A stretch of 64,000 nt of DNA, taken from assembly GCF_024166365.1 (NCBI RefSeq), contig NC_064839.1:17656878-17720877 (forward strand), written 5' to 3'. Position numbers and translations under genes: made by a program. Numbering within the stretch: position 1 is the first letter of the stretch; each line of letters opens with the position of its first letter. The notes beneath the pieces are model-generated. The model was not told the origin of the DNA, searched no databases, and saw nothing but the letters and a program-made list of their open reading frames with translations. Positions 20,480 through 32,329 of this stretch are shown piece by piece. The DNA is from Elephas maximus indicus. Taxonomy: Eukaryota > Chordata > Mammalia > Proboscidea > Elephantidae.

Positions 20480-22459
20480 AAAGGCATTTCCTGAATCAAA
20501 AGTGAAATTGATTGACATGGGAAGTCAGGATTTGCCCCTGAGGCTTCTCTATTTGAGTTGAAGTCACTATTTTGAGGAATTCTGCAGCAGGCACTCGGTT
20601 TATCCACATTCTCAAGTTTATTTCTTTTAATTTCCCATTCTCACCACCTGCATCACATACACCCAACAGTCAGGTGATTTGAATCTCGGGTTCAGTTTAA
20701 CAAGAACAAAACCCATATGCCACACTACCTGCATTTCAGCAGTCTCGTGCGTGTGCACGTGCGTGTGTGTGCATGTGTGCGCACGTGTGTGTGGTAGGGC
20801 GAGGGCGGGTTCTGCCCCTCCACCCGCGTGTTTGGGTACATTGCTGTCTGCAGAAGTGCCTTACTACAGCCTTGTAAATCCTGAAAGCCCTGGGTGCATC
20901 TTTTTCAGCAGATGAATCAATATTTTAATGGAAAATCACAAAGAAAATGAGTATTTGGAAACTAAAGGTTGCTAAAAGCCAAAAAATAAAAGCCTGCACG
21001 TCACTGAGAAGAGAGAGACCTGTGTGTGAACTGACTTCCCGTCCATCGCTTTTAGTCCTGCACCTATTTTATCTCTTTCAGCCTGTGATTGCTGATTTTA
21101 AATTGTCTTCCAGTCCCTCCCTCAGCTCTGTTTCCCCAGTCCCCCTCCCACTACACCTTCCAAACGATACAGTCTGTGTCACCAGCTGATGGAGCTGATT
21201 AGAGCCCAGAGATGCCTCTTGTCTTCAGCCAAACCCAGGGAGACTAGACAAGGAGATGGGAAGATGCCTGCCTCCTGGAAGAGGATCTGACAGCCGGGGA
21301 CACTCTACTGACCCCTCACCACGGGTCTGAGGCTCTGTAGATGAGCCACATAAGATACTGCAGGAGGTGCAGTTGCCAACAAGTGTAGCGCATGGAGATT
21401 ATCTAGGTCAGAGGCACGAATCGATCTCAAGGCGGGAACCACTGACCTTCTCCCACCCTTGCCCGCTCTCAACTCTGAGTCCCTGTTAACTAAAGATCGC
21501 ATTTCCATTGCTCCAGCTCAGACGGGGATTCCTGATTCTGTTTGGCTTGGTATCTTTCACCCAGCGCATACTTGGGAAGGCTTTTTGGTTTCATCATTTA
21601 AATATCCGAAACTGTATTCCAAACATTTCCAAGTTAAAGTCCTCTTCCCTGTAGAATAAAGTTTAGCAGGAATCTAGGCAGAGGCAAAGCAGCAGCAGAT
21701 ATTCCCTGTGTTTGGGGATTGAACAAATGGTATTTGGCTCATCCTAACACACTGCCTCTCACAGACTGTCTCTGTGCAAAGGTCAGGAAAAGTCCCAAAG
21801 AACTACATCTGTGATAAAAGGGACATCAGGCACGATTCTCAACCGAAGGGAAGGGGCTGGTTTCCAGGACTTCACTTACTTGCTTAATGTGGAATTCCCC
21901 AATGAGTCTGCGTTATTGCTAAAGCTGTAAAGAACTAAAACCCTCCATTCAAGGGAAGCCTCAGGGAAGAGGATTCCAAATAGATGAATTTAACAAAGTG
22001 TTCATCGAAAGCCCTTTTTGAATTTGGAAACTCTTTTTCTAGAAACAGCTGAGTCACTTGTCTGGAGGTGCTTTCTACCGAGCCCGACTGGCAGCTGGGG
22101 ACTGCGCTGTGGGTTCCCATCCTCTCTGGGCCTCGGTGTTTACATAGAAGTATGGACCCCAACATGGACGCACCCCAGAACCACTGCATTCATTCCTGGA
22201 ACTTAATTTTTAAAATATAGTCTCCAGTTTCGCTTTCTTTCTTCTGTTGTCATTTAAAAATTTCTAATAAACTAAAAATTATAAAAGTAAAATATCAGTT
22301 AGTCCAGATTCTAGTAGCTGGAGTCCTAAGTAACTGAGATATTATTCTAATGCAGAATTCCAGGGCAAAGTCCCATACTCTAAAGGCAGCATGCGAATCT
22401 GAATTTAAGTGAATGTTGAATATTAACCCTGACACTGTCTAGAGAGCAAGAGACCTCTA
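20480..22459. other. Intergenic, repeat-poor, no gene
   Basis: Contains a GT-rich simple repeat at 20741-20800. No transposon or gene recognised in the rest. Confidence 0.45.
20741..20800. repeat. GT/GC-rich simple repeat
   Basis: Alternating purine-pyrimidine run (GTGCACGTGCGTGTGTGTGC), a potential Z-DNA former. Confidence 0.85.
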
Positions 22460-22678
22460 GAACAGGGTTTCTCAACCTCAGGACCTTTGACATTTGGACC
22501 GCATAATTCTTTGCTGTGGGAGTTTGTCCTGCGCATTGTAGGATATTTAGCTGCAACACTGGCATCTCCCCCAGATGTCAACAGCACTACCACCCCTACC
22601 CGTGACAACCAAAAATATCTCCAGAGGTTGCCAAACGTACCTGGGGGCAAAAATCGGCCCTGCTTGAGAACCACTGGG
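22460..22678 (-). mobile_element. MER20 (hAT-Charlie DNA transposon)
   Basis: Reverse MER20: CAGGGTTTCTCAACCTCAGG, GTGACAACCAAAAATATCTCC and CTTGAGAACCACTG. Confidence 0.88.
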
Positions 22679-23514
22679 GAAATTCATTTATCAGACACTT
22701 CTACTCCACTTAAAAGTTAGAGTGCTTTTTTTGGACAATAGAGAAAAATAAATAAATAAAGGAAATAAATTATGTATTTCCATCCACATAATGGAACATT
22801 AAACAACCTTTAAAAACCATGGAAACCCTGGTGACGTAGTGGTTAAGTGCTATGTATGGCTGCTAACCAAAGGGTTGGCAGTTTGAATCCACTAGGCGAT
22901 CCTTGGGAACTCTATAGGGCAGTTCTACTCTGTCCTCTAGGGTCGCTATGAGTCAGAATTGACTCGATGGCAATGGGTTTTAAAAATTATGTTTTAAAAG
23001 ATACTTAATGGGCACGAGAGCATGCTTATCCTATCATGTTAAACAAAATAAGTGCAGCACACGAAAGTATATACACCATCCATCTATTCTGTAAGGTGTA
23101 CGTATTTTAAAATTCTGAAAATATTCTAAAAGGAAAAACACAAAAATGAAAACCAGAGTTATCTATGGGTGGTAGTAGAATGCAGCACACATTTTCTTAT
23201 TTATATTTTTTGTTTTCTCGAGCTGCCTGCCATGCACGTGTATAATTTTTATAATTTTAAAAGCAGACACAGAAGAAGGACTAAGGGATGTGTGCGATAC
23301 AGCACATGAGCAGGAAAGCTGCAAACACACCCCCGCCATCTATTCCTCTGTTTCCTTTTCTTCTATGCCCTGAAGGAGGCATCACTACTCCTTTCCTGCT
23401 CAACTCATCCTTTTGCTCATTAAGCCCTCACATCTGCTTCACTCTGCAGCCTTACGTTCCTAAGGCCAGAATTCATCACATTGTATATTTTATTTTATAC
23501 TCTGCTTCTCAGCT
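22679..23514. other. Intergenic with one AfroSINE
   Basis: Outside the SINE at 22821-22985, AT-rich and unassigned; no gene. Confidence 0.45.
22821..22985 (+). mobile_element. AfroSINE
   Basis: GGAAACCCTGGTGACGTAGT start and GTCGCTATGAGTCAGAATTG end module. Confidence 0.93.
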
Positions 23515-23558
23515 TGGGTATGTTCATTCATTCATTCACTCAATACCCTGGCACTGTG

Positions 23559-23765
23559 CTAAAACCAGTTGCCATCAAGTAGTTTCCAACTCATAGCAAC
23601 CTCATGTGTGTCAGAGCAGAGCTCTGGTCCATAGAGATTTCAATGGCTGGTTTTTCAGAAGTAGATGGCCGGTTCCTTCTTCTGAGGCACTTCTGGGTGG
23701 TCTCAAACCTCCAATCTTTTGGTTAGCAGCCGAGTGCATTAACTGTTTGCAGTACCCAGGAACTC
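23559..23765 (-). mobile_element. AfroSINE, second subfamily
   Basis: GTGTGTCAGAGCAGAGCTCTGG and GTACCCAGGAACTC. Confidence 0.87.
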
Positions 23766-23869
23766 AGTGGGGCTCAAGGCACTCTCATGGAAGGCAGGCA
23801 ATAAACGATAAACAAATACAAAGACTTGATAATGTGAGATAGTAATAGGAGCTTTGAAGGTCATGAAAT

Positions 23870-24017
23870 GTCCGTCAAATCGAGTCCGACTCGTAGCAAC
23901 CCTATAGGACAGAGTAGAACTGCCCCATAGAGTTTCCAAGGAGAGCCTGGTGGATTCAAACTGCTGGCCTTTTGGTTAGCAGCTGTAGCTCTTAACCACT
24001 ACACCACCAGGGTTTCC
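23870..24017 (-). mobile_element. AfroSINE
   Basis: CGAGTCCGACTCGTAGCAAC to CACCACCAGGGTTTCC. Confidence 0.93.
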
Positions 24018-24245
24018 CCATGATACACAAGTGGTGTGTAAAAGAGAATACAGGCGAATGCACTACTTTAGAGGAGGTGACCAGAGAAGGCCTCTCTGAG
24101 GAGGTGACATCTGAGCACAGACCTAAACCACAAGAGGAGAATCATTGGGAAACTGGGAAGATCAGGGTGCAGAATTTTCCAGGCATGAATTTTAAGTCCA
24201 AATATATGAAGTAAGTTTCTCCACATTCAAAGAAAAGAAAGGCCG

Positions 24246-24855
24246 TTGTTATGGATTGAATTGTGTCCCCCTCAAATATGTGTTGTAAATCCTAACCCCT
24301 TGAGTTACGGTTAGGGAGCCCTGGTGGCGCAGTGGTTAAAGTCATCAACTGCTAAGGGAGGGGCTGGCAGTTTGAAACCACCAGCGGCTCTGAGGGGGAA
24401 AGATGTGGCAGTCTGCTTCCGTAGGAAATTTACAGCCTCGGAAACCCTATGGGGTTGCTATGAGTCAGAATCAACTGGATGGCAGTGGGTTTGATTGGTT
24501 TTGGTTTTGCCTGTGGTTATAATCCCGGTTAGGAATGGGTTTTCTTTGTTATGATAATGAGACAGTATTAGTGTAGGGTGTGTTTAAGTCTTCTCTCTTC
24601 AGATATAAAAGCCCATTAGCCAGAGAGAAACAAGCTGAGATGGCGGAAGACAGACGCCAAGCCACATGAAGATCACCAGGGAGCCAGCGAACAAGACCTC
24701 CCCCAGAGCCAACAGAGAGAGAAAGGCTTCTCCTAGAGCTGGCACCCTGGATTCTGTCTACCCTCCTAAACAGTCAGAAAATAAGTCTTCATTTGCTAAA
24801 GCCACCTGCTTGTGGTATTTCTGTTATAGCTGCACTAGAGGAACTGAGACAGCCA
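24246..24855 (+). mobile_element. Solo LTR (MaLR/MLT-like) with an AfroSINE inside
   Basis: Starts ATGGATTGAATTGTGTCCCC and ends near GTATTTCTGTTATAGCTGCAC...GAACTGAGACAG, the same terminal pattern as the reverse LTR at 17911-18425 but with a different interior. Confidence 0.65.
24315..24510 (+). mobile_element. AfroSINE
   Basis: GGAGCCCTGGTGGCGCAGTG start, GTGGCAGTCTGCTTCCGTAG and TATGAGTCAGAATCAACTGG. Confidence 0.94.
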
Positions 24856-26373
24856 GAGACTGCAGCCCGTGAGTGATGGGGAGAGGGCCTGGAGGCTGGT
24901 TAGGAAGTTGGCCCTGATCAACCCATCCTGGTCCAGCCCGGTGTAGACCGAGGCATGCAAGAAGACTGCAGTAGAAATCAGACTCTTTGGGACCAGGCCC
25001 TGGAATCCGTATTTCAAAACAAGCTTTCAAGGTGAGTTTGAGGCACTGGAAATGTTGAGAGCCATGGCTCCAGAGTATTGATTTTACTCAAAAAATTGTA
25101 GTGGGGTGGGGGTGCCGAGATGGTGAGTATACTGACCCAGGGCCCTGATCCTCAGAGTCTGGGAAAAGATTTCATATTGTTGAAAAAACAGAGTAAAACT
25201 TAAAGACATACAAACCTTATCGAATCAGCTGACTTGTATCCTTAACCCTTAACCATCATGAATGTTAATCACGTTCCCTCTTCCTTTTTGTGATGCTGCT
25301 CTTGGTGTTAGGAACATCTATGCACTCTTCATTTACTCTGCAAACTCTCTCTCTCTTTTTTTTTTTTATTAAATTAACATGGGACTTTTATTTTTATGCC
25401 ATAGCATTTGCTAATTCTAGTACAGGTCTTGCTCCTTTTCCTTCAAGTGGTTAGAAAAAGACCACGTTTATACGAGCTCTGTGTTTACTCTGTGGCACTC
25501 TCTAATCAAGAAATGTTTCTTTCAACTGACCACGGCTCCCAACTTTATCTCTTTGTCCTTTGAAGCCGAGTTATTATTTCTAGCAACCATCCCTAATTCA
25601 AGAGTAAACACTCCTGTTTCCTCAAAAAGCACTACGTTCTGTTAAAGGGAACTAGAATTAGAAAAGGCCCAGTTTCTATCAGCACTCTATTTTATAAAAG
25701 GATATTTAAGTAGGATGCAACAAGGCTTGAGAAGAGAAACAAAGAGGGCTTCCTCCATGTTCACCGATGGCCTCTTCTCCCACGCTGATGGCCAAGCCCA
25801 CCTATCCACCAGGTGTTCTTGCCCCATGCTTCAGCACTCAGTGTTTTCAGGTTTACTCCAAACTATGAATGAAGGTTCATAGGTAAGAAACACGCCCTTT
25901 CTTCCTTCCTTCCTCCCTCCCTCCCTCCCTCCCTTTCCTCTTTTCCTTGCTTTCTCCCTTCCTCTTTCTTTCGGTGGGGGAGGCTGCTGCTATTCCTCTT
26001 CTGCCTGCATCAGTCATAAAAACTCTACTTGTGGAAACTATCTGATCCTTGCCCCTTATCCTGGTTGGAGGCAATTTCGTCTGAAAGGAGACAAGGACCC
26101 CTCGCCTGGAAAAGAACACCCTCACCTGAAAACAGCAACGGAGGCTATTCTACTCAGGCTTCTGGGCACAGCCTGTGACTGTCTGGCTAGCTTCATGTGA
26201 AGAAGATTGTTCCCACGTCTAGGACTTCTACACCAAGAGGGCTTTCCAGTCCTCCATACTTCCAAAAATGGAAGTTCCAGGAAGTGCGGTCAGTTAGCTC
26301 AGTGAGTGGCTTGTGGTTCTTTGGTCTATTACTCATTTCATTGGCTGTTGTATGGCCCTGTGCCCTAAGTATG
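24856..26373. other. Intergenic, no gene
   Basis: MER5-like phrases near 24960-25040 (CTGGAATCCGTATTTCAAAAC). (CCTT/CCCT)n at 25897-25935 and a T-run at 25358-25368. Otherwise unassigned. Confidence 0.4.
25897..25935. repeat. (CCTT/CCCT)n simple repeat
   Basis: Pyrimidine tetranucleotide run. Confidence 0.9.
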
Positions 26374-26545
26374 GTTGTTATTAGATGCCGCTGAGTTGGT
26401 TCCAACCCATAGGGACCCTATGTACCACAGAATGAAACACTGCCCAGTCCTGTGCCATCCTCACAATCATTGCAGCCACTGTGTCAATCCATCTGGTCAA
26501 GGGACTTCCTCTCTTGCTGACCTTTCACTTTACCAGCCCTAAGCA
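26374..26545 (-). mobile_element. RTE-type LINE 3' fragment
   Basis: GTTATTAGATGCCGCTGAGT, ACACTGCCCAGTCCTGTGCC and GCAGCCACTGTGTCAATCC. Confidence 0.75.
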
Positions 26546-26689
26546 TGCAAATGTAACTATCTCTATAGCAGTCAGTGTTGCTATAGGTTACCTAGTAATA
26601 TCCCATCGGGGTAGTGTCGCAACATTTAGAAAAGTATCCATCTAAAGCCATGTGAGCTACTCTTCCAGCCATTTCAGAAGAATGTAAGC

Positions 26690-26775
26690 AACATGAGGGC
26701 AGATGTTTATTCTCTTTGGTCACTGATGTTTCCCAGCGCCTAGAACAGTGCCTGGCATGGAGTAAGTACACTCTG
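26690..26775 (+). mobile_element. L2 LINE 3' end
   Basis: CCCAGCGCCTAGAACAGTGCC and GGAGTAAGTACAC. Confidence 0.65.
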
Positions 26776-26832
26776 TTGGTTTACACATGAAATTCCCTGG
26801 ACAGTTATAAATTTAATGCTCTGCCACTTAGT

Positions 26833-27301
26833 ATGTTGTTGTTGTTAGGGGACACTGAGTCGAATTTGACTCATAGTGACCCTATGTGACAGAGTAGAAC
26901 TGTCCCATAGGGTTGTCTAGGCTGTAATCTTTTTTAAAAGAATTAATTAATTGTGCTTTAGGTGAAAGTTTACAAATCAAGTCAGTCTCTCATACAAAAA
27001 GTTATTCACACCTTGCTACGTACTTCTAGGTGCTCTCCCCTTAATGAGAGAGCACACTCCTCCTCTCCACCCTGTATTGTCTGTGTCCCCTCAACCAGCT
27101 CCAGTCCCCCTCTGCTTTCTCATCTCGCCTCCAGACAGGAGCTGCCCACATAGTCTCATGTGTCTCCTTGGGGTTGTCCAGGCTGTCACCTTTATGAAAG
27201 CAGATCACCAGGCCTTTCTCCTGTAGAGCCAATGGGTGGGTTTGAATCACCAACCTTTTGGTTAGCAGCCCGGTGCTTACCCATTGCACCACCAGGGCTC
27301 C
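26833..27301 (-). mobile_element. AfroSINE split by an L1-like insertion
   Basis: Outer parts 26833-26932 and 27172-27301 make one reverse AfroSINE ending CACCACCAGGGCTCC. The interrupting segment is flanked by diverged direct repeats GGGTTGTCTAGGCTGTAATC and GGGTTGTCCAGGCTGTCACC. Confidence 0.88.
26933..27171 (-). mobile_element. L1-like 3' end nested in AfroSINE
   Basis: Begins at a T-rich edge (reverse poly(A)), then TTGTGCTTTAGGTGAAAGTT and CATACAAAAAGTTATTCACA; the same sequence as 32330-32890. Confidence 0.6.
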
Positions 27302-27812
27302 TCCACTTAGTATAAAAGGCCAGAAAAGTCACATTAAAGTCCCTAAACCTCAGTTACCTCACCTGTGAAATGGCAATGGTGTTACCATGTGCCCTGCACT
27401 GAAGGGCTAAAGGAAACTGAATGCGAAAGTGTTTCTAAAGCACAAAACCTGTGACACAAGGGAAGATCATCAAAACTTTCTCTCTCAATCCCTATCTAAC
27501 ATCTCAAGCAACGAGTTCTGCAGGAAATCCAGGGTCCTGTTTGACCCCAAAGGTTGACTTCCTGATGGATGTTTTCCCCTGAAATGGTCTCACGCTAAGA
27601 ATTAACTTGACACCTTCATCTCTTTACCTTGAAGGTACGTGTGTTCTACCATTCCACCATGAACCTTCCCCTTTTGAATTAATCTGTAGTCACACTCATC
27701 AGTAAAGCATCGTCCTTCTGTCTCTTGGCCTTCTTTTTCTCGCTTCCAAAATAAGCCGATTGGACCAGCTCTAGGGAGGGAAGGCAACCACTGTCAGGGG
27801 CCACTAGGGCTG
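27302..27812. other. Intergenic with a MIR remnant
   Basis: CAGTTACCTCACCTGTGAAATGG near 27351 is a MIR core. The rest is unassigned. Confidence 0.5.
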
Positions 27813-28016
27813 GTTATTGTTGTTGTTAGCTGCTGTCCAGTTGATTCCAACTCAAGGCAACCCCATGTGTGGAGGATAGAACTGCTCCATAAGGTTTTCA
27901 AGGCTGTGACCTATTGGAAATAGATTGCCAAGCCTGTCTTCCGAGGTGTCTCTGGGTGGGCTTGAACCACCAACTTTTTGGCTAGTAATTGAACGTTTAA
28001 TCATTTGCGCCACTGG
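27813..28016 (-). mobile_element. AfroSINE, second subfamily, diverged
   Basis: GTTGTTGTTAGCTGCTGTCC, GATAGAACTGCTCCATAAGG, ending TTTGCGCCACTGG. Confidence 0.8.
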
Positions 28017-28982
28017 TAGATAAGTGAAGTGGTTTGGGTGGGAACCGAGGAAAAGTGGAGAACGGACCTGCCCCGTCCAAAGGGGACAGTCTCACCTTTG
28101 TGCCAGCCAATTGTTAAACTGTGGGAAGCAGGAATACTAGATCATGTGACATTTGAAAAAAAAAACTGGAAACTTGAACTTTTGTATGTGATCTCCTGAC
28201 TTTCAAATGTGGGCAATGCTTTCAAATTTGTTAAATCTCCCTTATGAGCCAAATAAAACACATATGTAGCCCAAACTCAGCCTGTAGGCCTCCAATTTGT
28301 GACCTTACAGCTTAAAGGCACCCTTTTGGCTCTGAGCCCCATGGTTTTTCTGACCTGTGAAATCAGCTCAAAAATATTCCAAAGCTCCTTCCACCTTTCC
28401 TTTTCCTGTCAGGTCCCCATTGTGTTTCACCTGAGCTCCTGAGACAGTTTCCCAACTTCACCTGGCATCCCCAGAGTGACTTTGTTCTCATTTATTTAAA
28501 ACCTGAGACACAAGATGGCGGCACCCTTTGGCCTTGGTTGAGCCGCTCATGTCAATGAACAGAGCAGAGTAGCTTTGCTTGAGAAGTCACCTTGGGCCTT
28601 CCCTGAGTGCCCAGCAGAGAAGGAAGGCTCTTAGGAACAACCCGGAACCACGGGACCAGATATCTGTTTGCTGCCCATCAGCACAAAGCCAGGCACCAAG
28701 TGGCAAATATCCGAGGATGGATGCTCTCAGGGCTGAAAGGAGGCCAGGAACCTTGACATTGTTATGTGTTAGGGTACATTGTTTCTTTGCAGCAGGGTGA
28801 GCCATAGGCAGAGCAGGAATTTGTTTTTCAGCATTGTGTAGGTAAAGATTTGGGTTAGAATAAAATGGAATTAAACGAAAGCCAACGACAATAGCAAAAC
28901 CACAACTGAGCTGCCTATTATCAGCTCTTGCCAATTGCAGAATGATTTCTAGTACTGGCTTTGTCCCTGCCCCTACGCTATG
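28017..28982. other. Intergenic, unassigned
   Basis: A YY1-like site AAGATGGCGGC lies at 28512-28522. No gene; the open frames on both strands lack domains. Confidence 0.4.
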
Positions 28983-29186
28983 TGGAGCTCTGGTGGCGCA
29001 ACGGTAAAGCACTCAGCTGCTAACAGAAACGAAGGAGGTTCGAACATACCCAGCAGTTCCATGGGAGTAAGACCTGGAAATCTCCTGTATAGATTACAGC
29101 CTAGCAAACCCTATGGAGCAGTTCTGCTCTGTTACATGTGGTCACTGTGAGTCATAACCAACTCACTGGCACCTAACAACAACATC
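28983..29186 (+). mobile_element. AfroSINE, long subfamily
   Basis: GGAGCTCTGGTGGCGCAACG start and a CACTGGCACCTAACAACAAC tail. Confidence 0.92.
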
Positions 29187-29639
29187 TACACTATGCATTC
29201 CTGGAGGGCAGGCTACTGCTGCAGTCCCTCTGCAAGGCCCGCGCCTGACCACAAAAATGTTTGGTGAATGGCTGACAGACGGAGGTCATGCCTGGCCATC
29301 AGGGATGGACACTAAGAGAAAGAAGGAAAGAAGATAGCCATTCCCAATCTTCCTACCTCCTCTCACCTTCCCCATAGGGCTTCCAGGTCATGCAAACCTA
29401 ACCCTCCTTTCAGACGTCCTCAGTGTTAATACCCTCTCTAACATTCCCTTGATTTTCCAGGAATTTCCAAATCTAGGTTTGTGTAAGAAAATGAGTCTCA
29501 TTGGTCCTCTTAACAGGGAGACAAAAATATACCAGCTGCTGCTGCTCAAGCCTGCAAACTGTTTCTTCACTGTGATAACTCAGATGCAGCTTCCCCCCTC
29601 GGTGAGAAATTGCATGACGTGCAGTCTGTGAAAGACAGG
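29187..29639. other. Intergenic, nothing recognised
   Basis: No gene or transposon signature seen. Confidence 0.45.
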
Positions 29640-29738
29640 GCTTCGAACCGGGTTCCTCACGGCTGCATTTCTAACAAGTTCCCGGGCGATACCAATGCTG
29701 CTGGTTAGGGACCAGTTCTGAGAAGCACTGGGAGAGCA
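29640..29738 (+). mobile_element. MER5A fragment
   Basis: GCATTTCTAACAAGTTCCCG, GATACCAATGCTGCTGG and terminal GAGAAGCACTG. Confidence 0.75.
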
Positions 29739-29742
29739 GTGG

Positions 29743-29870
29743 TTCTCCAAATTTGTCATACCTAAGAATCGCCTGGGAATACTGTTAAAATGTAGATTCT
29801 GATTCAGTACATCTGGTGTGGAAACACAAATTCTCTGCAGGGGCTGGAACCTGAAGGAACCCGATTTGAA
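29743..29870 (+). mobile_element. MER5-type element, second copy in tandem
   Basis: Starts with the hAT-like terminus CAGTGGTTCTCCAAATTTG and continues AAAATGTAGATTCTGATTCAG; partial interior. Confidence 0.65.
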
Positions 29871-30234
29871 GCCCTGGTGAAAAGTGAAAGGAAAAAGTTT
29901 TGATTTTTTCTTACAAGAGAGGGAAAGAAAGAGGGAAGTCCCCCACACTGTTAGGTTGATGGATCATTTCCTCTACAGATACAAAAATAATTTGATCTCT
30001 GATCTCTACAGTGTAGATAAGCGATTATGGCATAGGTGTGATTATCGCATGCATAGGGCATTCATCCCTGACTGAAGGAACATGCTAGAATTAGTGTGTG
30101 GATCACAATTCCCATGGATCCCTGCTACTACCGTCTGTTGAGCATGAAGGACCCTGGTCAGAGCCCATCTCCCGGAAGAAGGAAGTGTTTAGAGAGCAGA
30201 TCACCTGCCTGGGAATCCCAGAGGATTCACCTCC
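29871..30234. other. Intergenic, nothing recognised
   Basis: No gene or transposon recognised. Confidence 0.45.
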
Positions 30235-30632
30235 TCTGTTGTTGTTGTTAAATGCTATCAAGTCAGTTGCCTGACTCATGGCAACCCCATGCACAACAGA
30301 GTCAAATGCCACCCATCCTGCATTGGACCTTTGTGATCCATAAGGTTTTCATTGCCTGATTTCCAGAAGCAGATCGCCAGGCCTTTCTTCCTAGTCCATT
30401 GTAGTCTGGAAGCTCCGCTGAAACCTGTTCAGCACTGGATGGTTAAGACTGTGTGTCAACTTGGCTACCTCTCTACATATACACTGATACGCTTTGCTGG
30501 TTTTGCTTCTCTAGACCCAGCCTAAGACAAGCATCATAGCAACACGCAAGCCTCCACTGACAGACCAGAAATCGAACACGGGTCTCCTGCATGGAAGGGC
30601 AAGAATTCTACCACTGAACCCCCACTGCCCTC
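30235..30632 (-). mobile_element. tRNA-Gly-derived SINE with an internal insertion
   Basis: Reverse of the family from (TTG)n to GAATTCTACCACTGAACCCC. At about 30440-30535 it carries extra sequence (GACTGTGTGTCAACTTGGCT) resembling the start of the LTR seen at 173-284. Confidence 0.85.
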
Positions 30633-30651
30633 TCTTTTTCTCTAAGAATCA

Positions 30652-30816
30652 AAACCAAACCCATTGCCATGGAGTTGATTCCAACTCATAGTGCCTCTAC
30701 AGGACACTATAGGACAGAGTAGAACTGCCCCATAAGGTTTCCAAAAAGCAGCTCGTGGATTTGAACTGACAACCTTTTAGTTAGCAGCCGTTAATCACTG
30801 CACCACCAGGGCTCCC
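30652..30816 (-). mobile_element. AfroSINE
   Basis: GTTGATTCCAACTCATAGTG to CACCACCAGGGCTCC, with a small internal duplication of AGGACA. Confidence 0.93.
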
Positions 30817-30999
30817 TCTTCTTCTCTGGAGACCTTTAAATATAGTAGGGAAGGGAGGGCGTTAGAATAGAGAAGATGCAGAGATGGGATTTATTTATTT
30901 TATAATTTGGAGCTTGGGGTTTAGTTACAGAGGAACCGGGTAGTGGGTTTCCTGGGAAGATTTGTGACAGCAAGAGTAGTGTAGCGTTTAAGAGCTCAG

Positions 31000-31205
31000 T
31001 ACTCGTGCGCTGGAGCCAGGCTGTCCTGTGTTCAAGTTCTGGTGCTTGACCTTAGACATTTAACTCAACTTCTCTGAACCTTAGTTTCCTCATCCACAGA
31101 ATGGGTATAATGATAGTACCTACTTCATATGGTTGTTATAGGGGTTAAAAGAGTTAATTCAAGGAAAGCATTGGAAAAATGTCTGACAATTAGTAATTGC
31201 TAAAT
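31000..31205 (+). mobile_element. MIR, long copy
   Basis: Begins near GGAGCCAGGCTGTCCTGTG and continues through TTTCCTCATCCACAGAATGGG to TTAATTCAAGG...GCTAAATA. Confidence 0.75.
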
Positions 31206-31683
31206 ACACCTTATCAAGACAGTTAGCTCTGGCCCCGATGATTCTAAGAAACCTCCCCCAAACTCAATGGCTTAAAACAGCAATCATTAGCTTTGCTCAG
31301 CTGGGCTCTCTCAGATGTCTGCGGCCAGGTGGGGACTGGCTGATCTAGGCTGGTTTGGCCAGGGCTTGCTCTGCTCCACATGCCTCTCAATCTTTGCCTG
31401 AGCCCAGTGGACTTGTGCTTCTCAGTGTGATGGCAAAGGCACAAGAGCACAAGTGGAAGCAGGCCTCTTGAGGCCTGGGCTTGGAACTGGGACACTACTT
31501 TATCTGCCTCGTTCTATTGGCCAAGGTGAGTCACATGGCCAAAGCCAAAGAGGTAGGGGAGTACGCTCTGTCCTCAGTGAGAATGTACTGCAAGGTGTGT
31601 GGCAAGAGGTAGGATACAGAGAGGGCTGGAGAGCTGATGCCAATAACACGAATTACCATTAGAAAAACAACAACAACAAAGAA
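31206..31683. other. Unassigned ancient repeat-like stretch
   Basis: 31235-31550 (CAATGGCTTAAAACAGCAATC, GTTCTATTGGCCAAGG) resembles an old interspersed repeat that I cannot name with confidence. Confidence 0.35.
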
Positions 31684-31930
31684 CTTGTGGCAACCCCACG
31701 TGTGACAGAGTAGAACTGCTCCATTCTGGGCTGGATTCTTCACGGAAGCAAATCACCAGGCCTTTCTTCCACGGCACCATTGAGTGAGTTCAAAACTTTA
31801 GGTTAGTAAAACGAAACAAAGCACAAATCCATTGCCACCGAGTCGATTCTGACTCATAGTGACCCTATAGGACAGAGTAGAACTGCCCCAAAGGGTTTCC
31901 AGGGAGCACCTGGTAGATTTGAACTGCACC
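31684..31930 (-). mobile_element. Two AfroSINE fragments in tandem
   Basis: 31684-31805 (GTGACAGAGTAGAACTGCTCC) and 31822-31930 (CCGAGTCGATTCTGACTCAT) are both reverse and truncated. Confidence 0.85.
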
Positions 31931-32329
31931 AAGAATGAGGTTGAGATACTGTACCCTGATCTTCAGCCAAGAAGCTGGGCAAGTCACTTCCGCCCCCTGA
32001 TTGAGGAAGACAAATCTAAATACCTCAGGCCCCAGCCCTCAGGTCATATTGTGTACTTCGGGAGGTTTAGGTAACTGTGATGCACATGCGTGTGCGTGCG
32101 TGTGCGCGTGCCTACTTGCGCATGTGTGCCAGATCTGCTTTTTTTGGTTTGTTTTTAGATAATTTTTATTATTAAGGTGCTATTTAAATTATTATAGTAA
32201 AAATGTCTCCTTGTAGACAGTTTGGTGCATACAAAAAGCCTATAAGGAAAAAAGGTTAAACACAGTCCCACCACCCACTATTCTTATTTCTCTGTGATTC
32301 CTTGTAGGCCTTATTCGATGTACACCTAA

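Larger units (their letters stand above)
23515..24200 (-). mobile_element. L2 LINE, interrupted by two AfroSINEs
   Basis: Pieces TTCATTCATTCATTCACTCA, GGCAGGCAATAAACGATAAAC and GAAGGCCTCTCTGAGGAGGTGAC follow the order of an antisense L2 3' region. SINEs sit at 23559-23765 and 23870-24017. Confidence 0.55.

Noticed and set aside
28512-28522. YY1-site promoter of a hidden gene
   Set aside because: One good AAGATGGCGGC site without CpG island, exon structure or other promoter signs is not enough.
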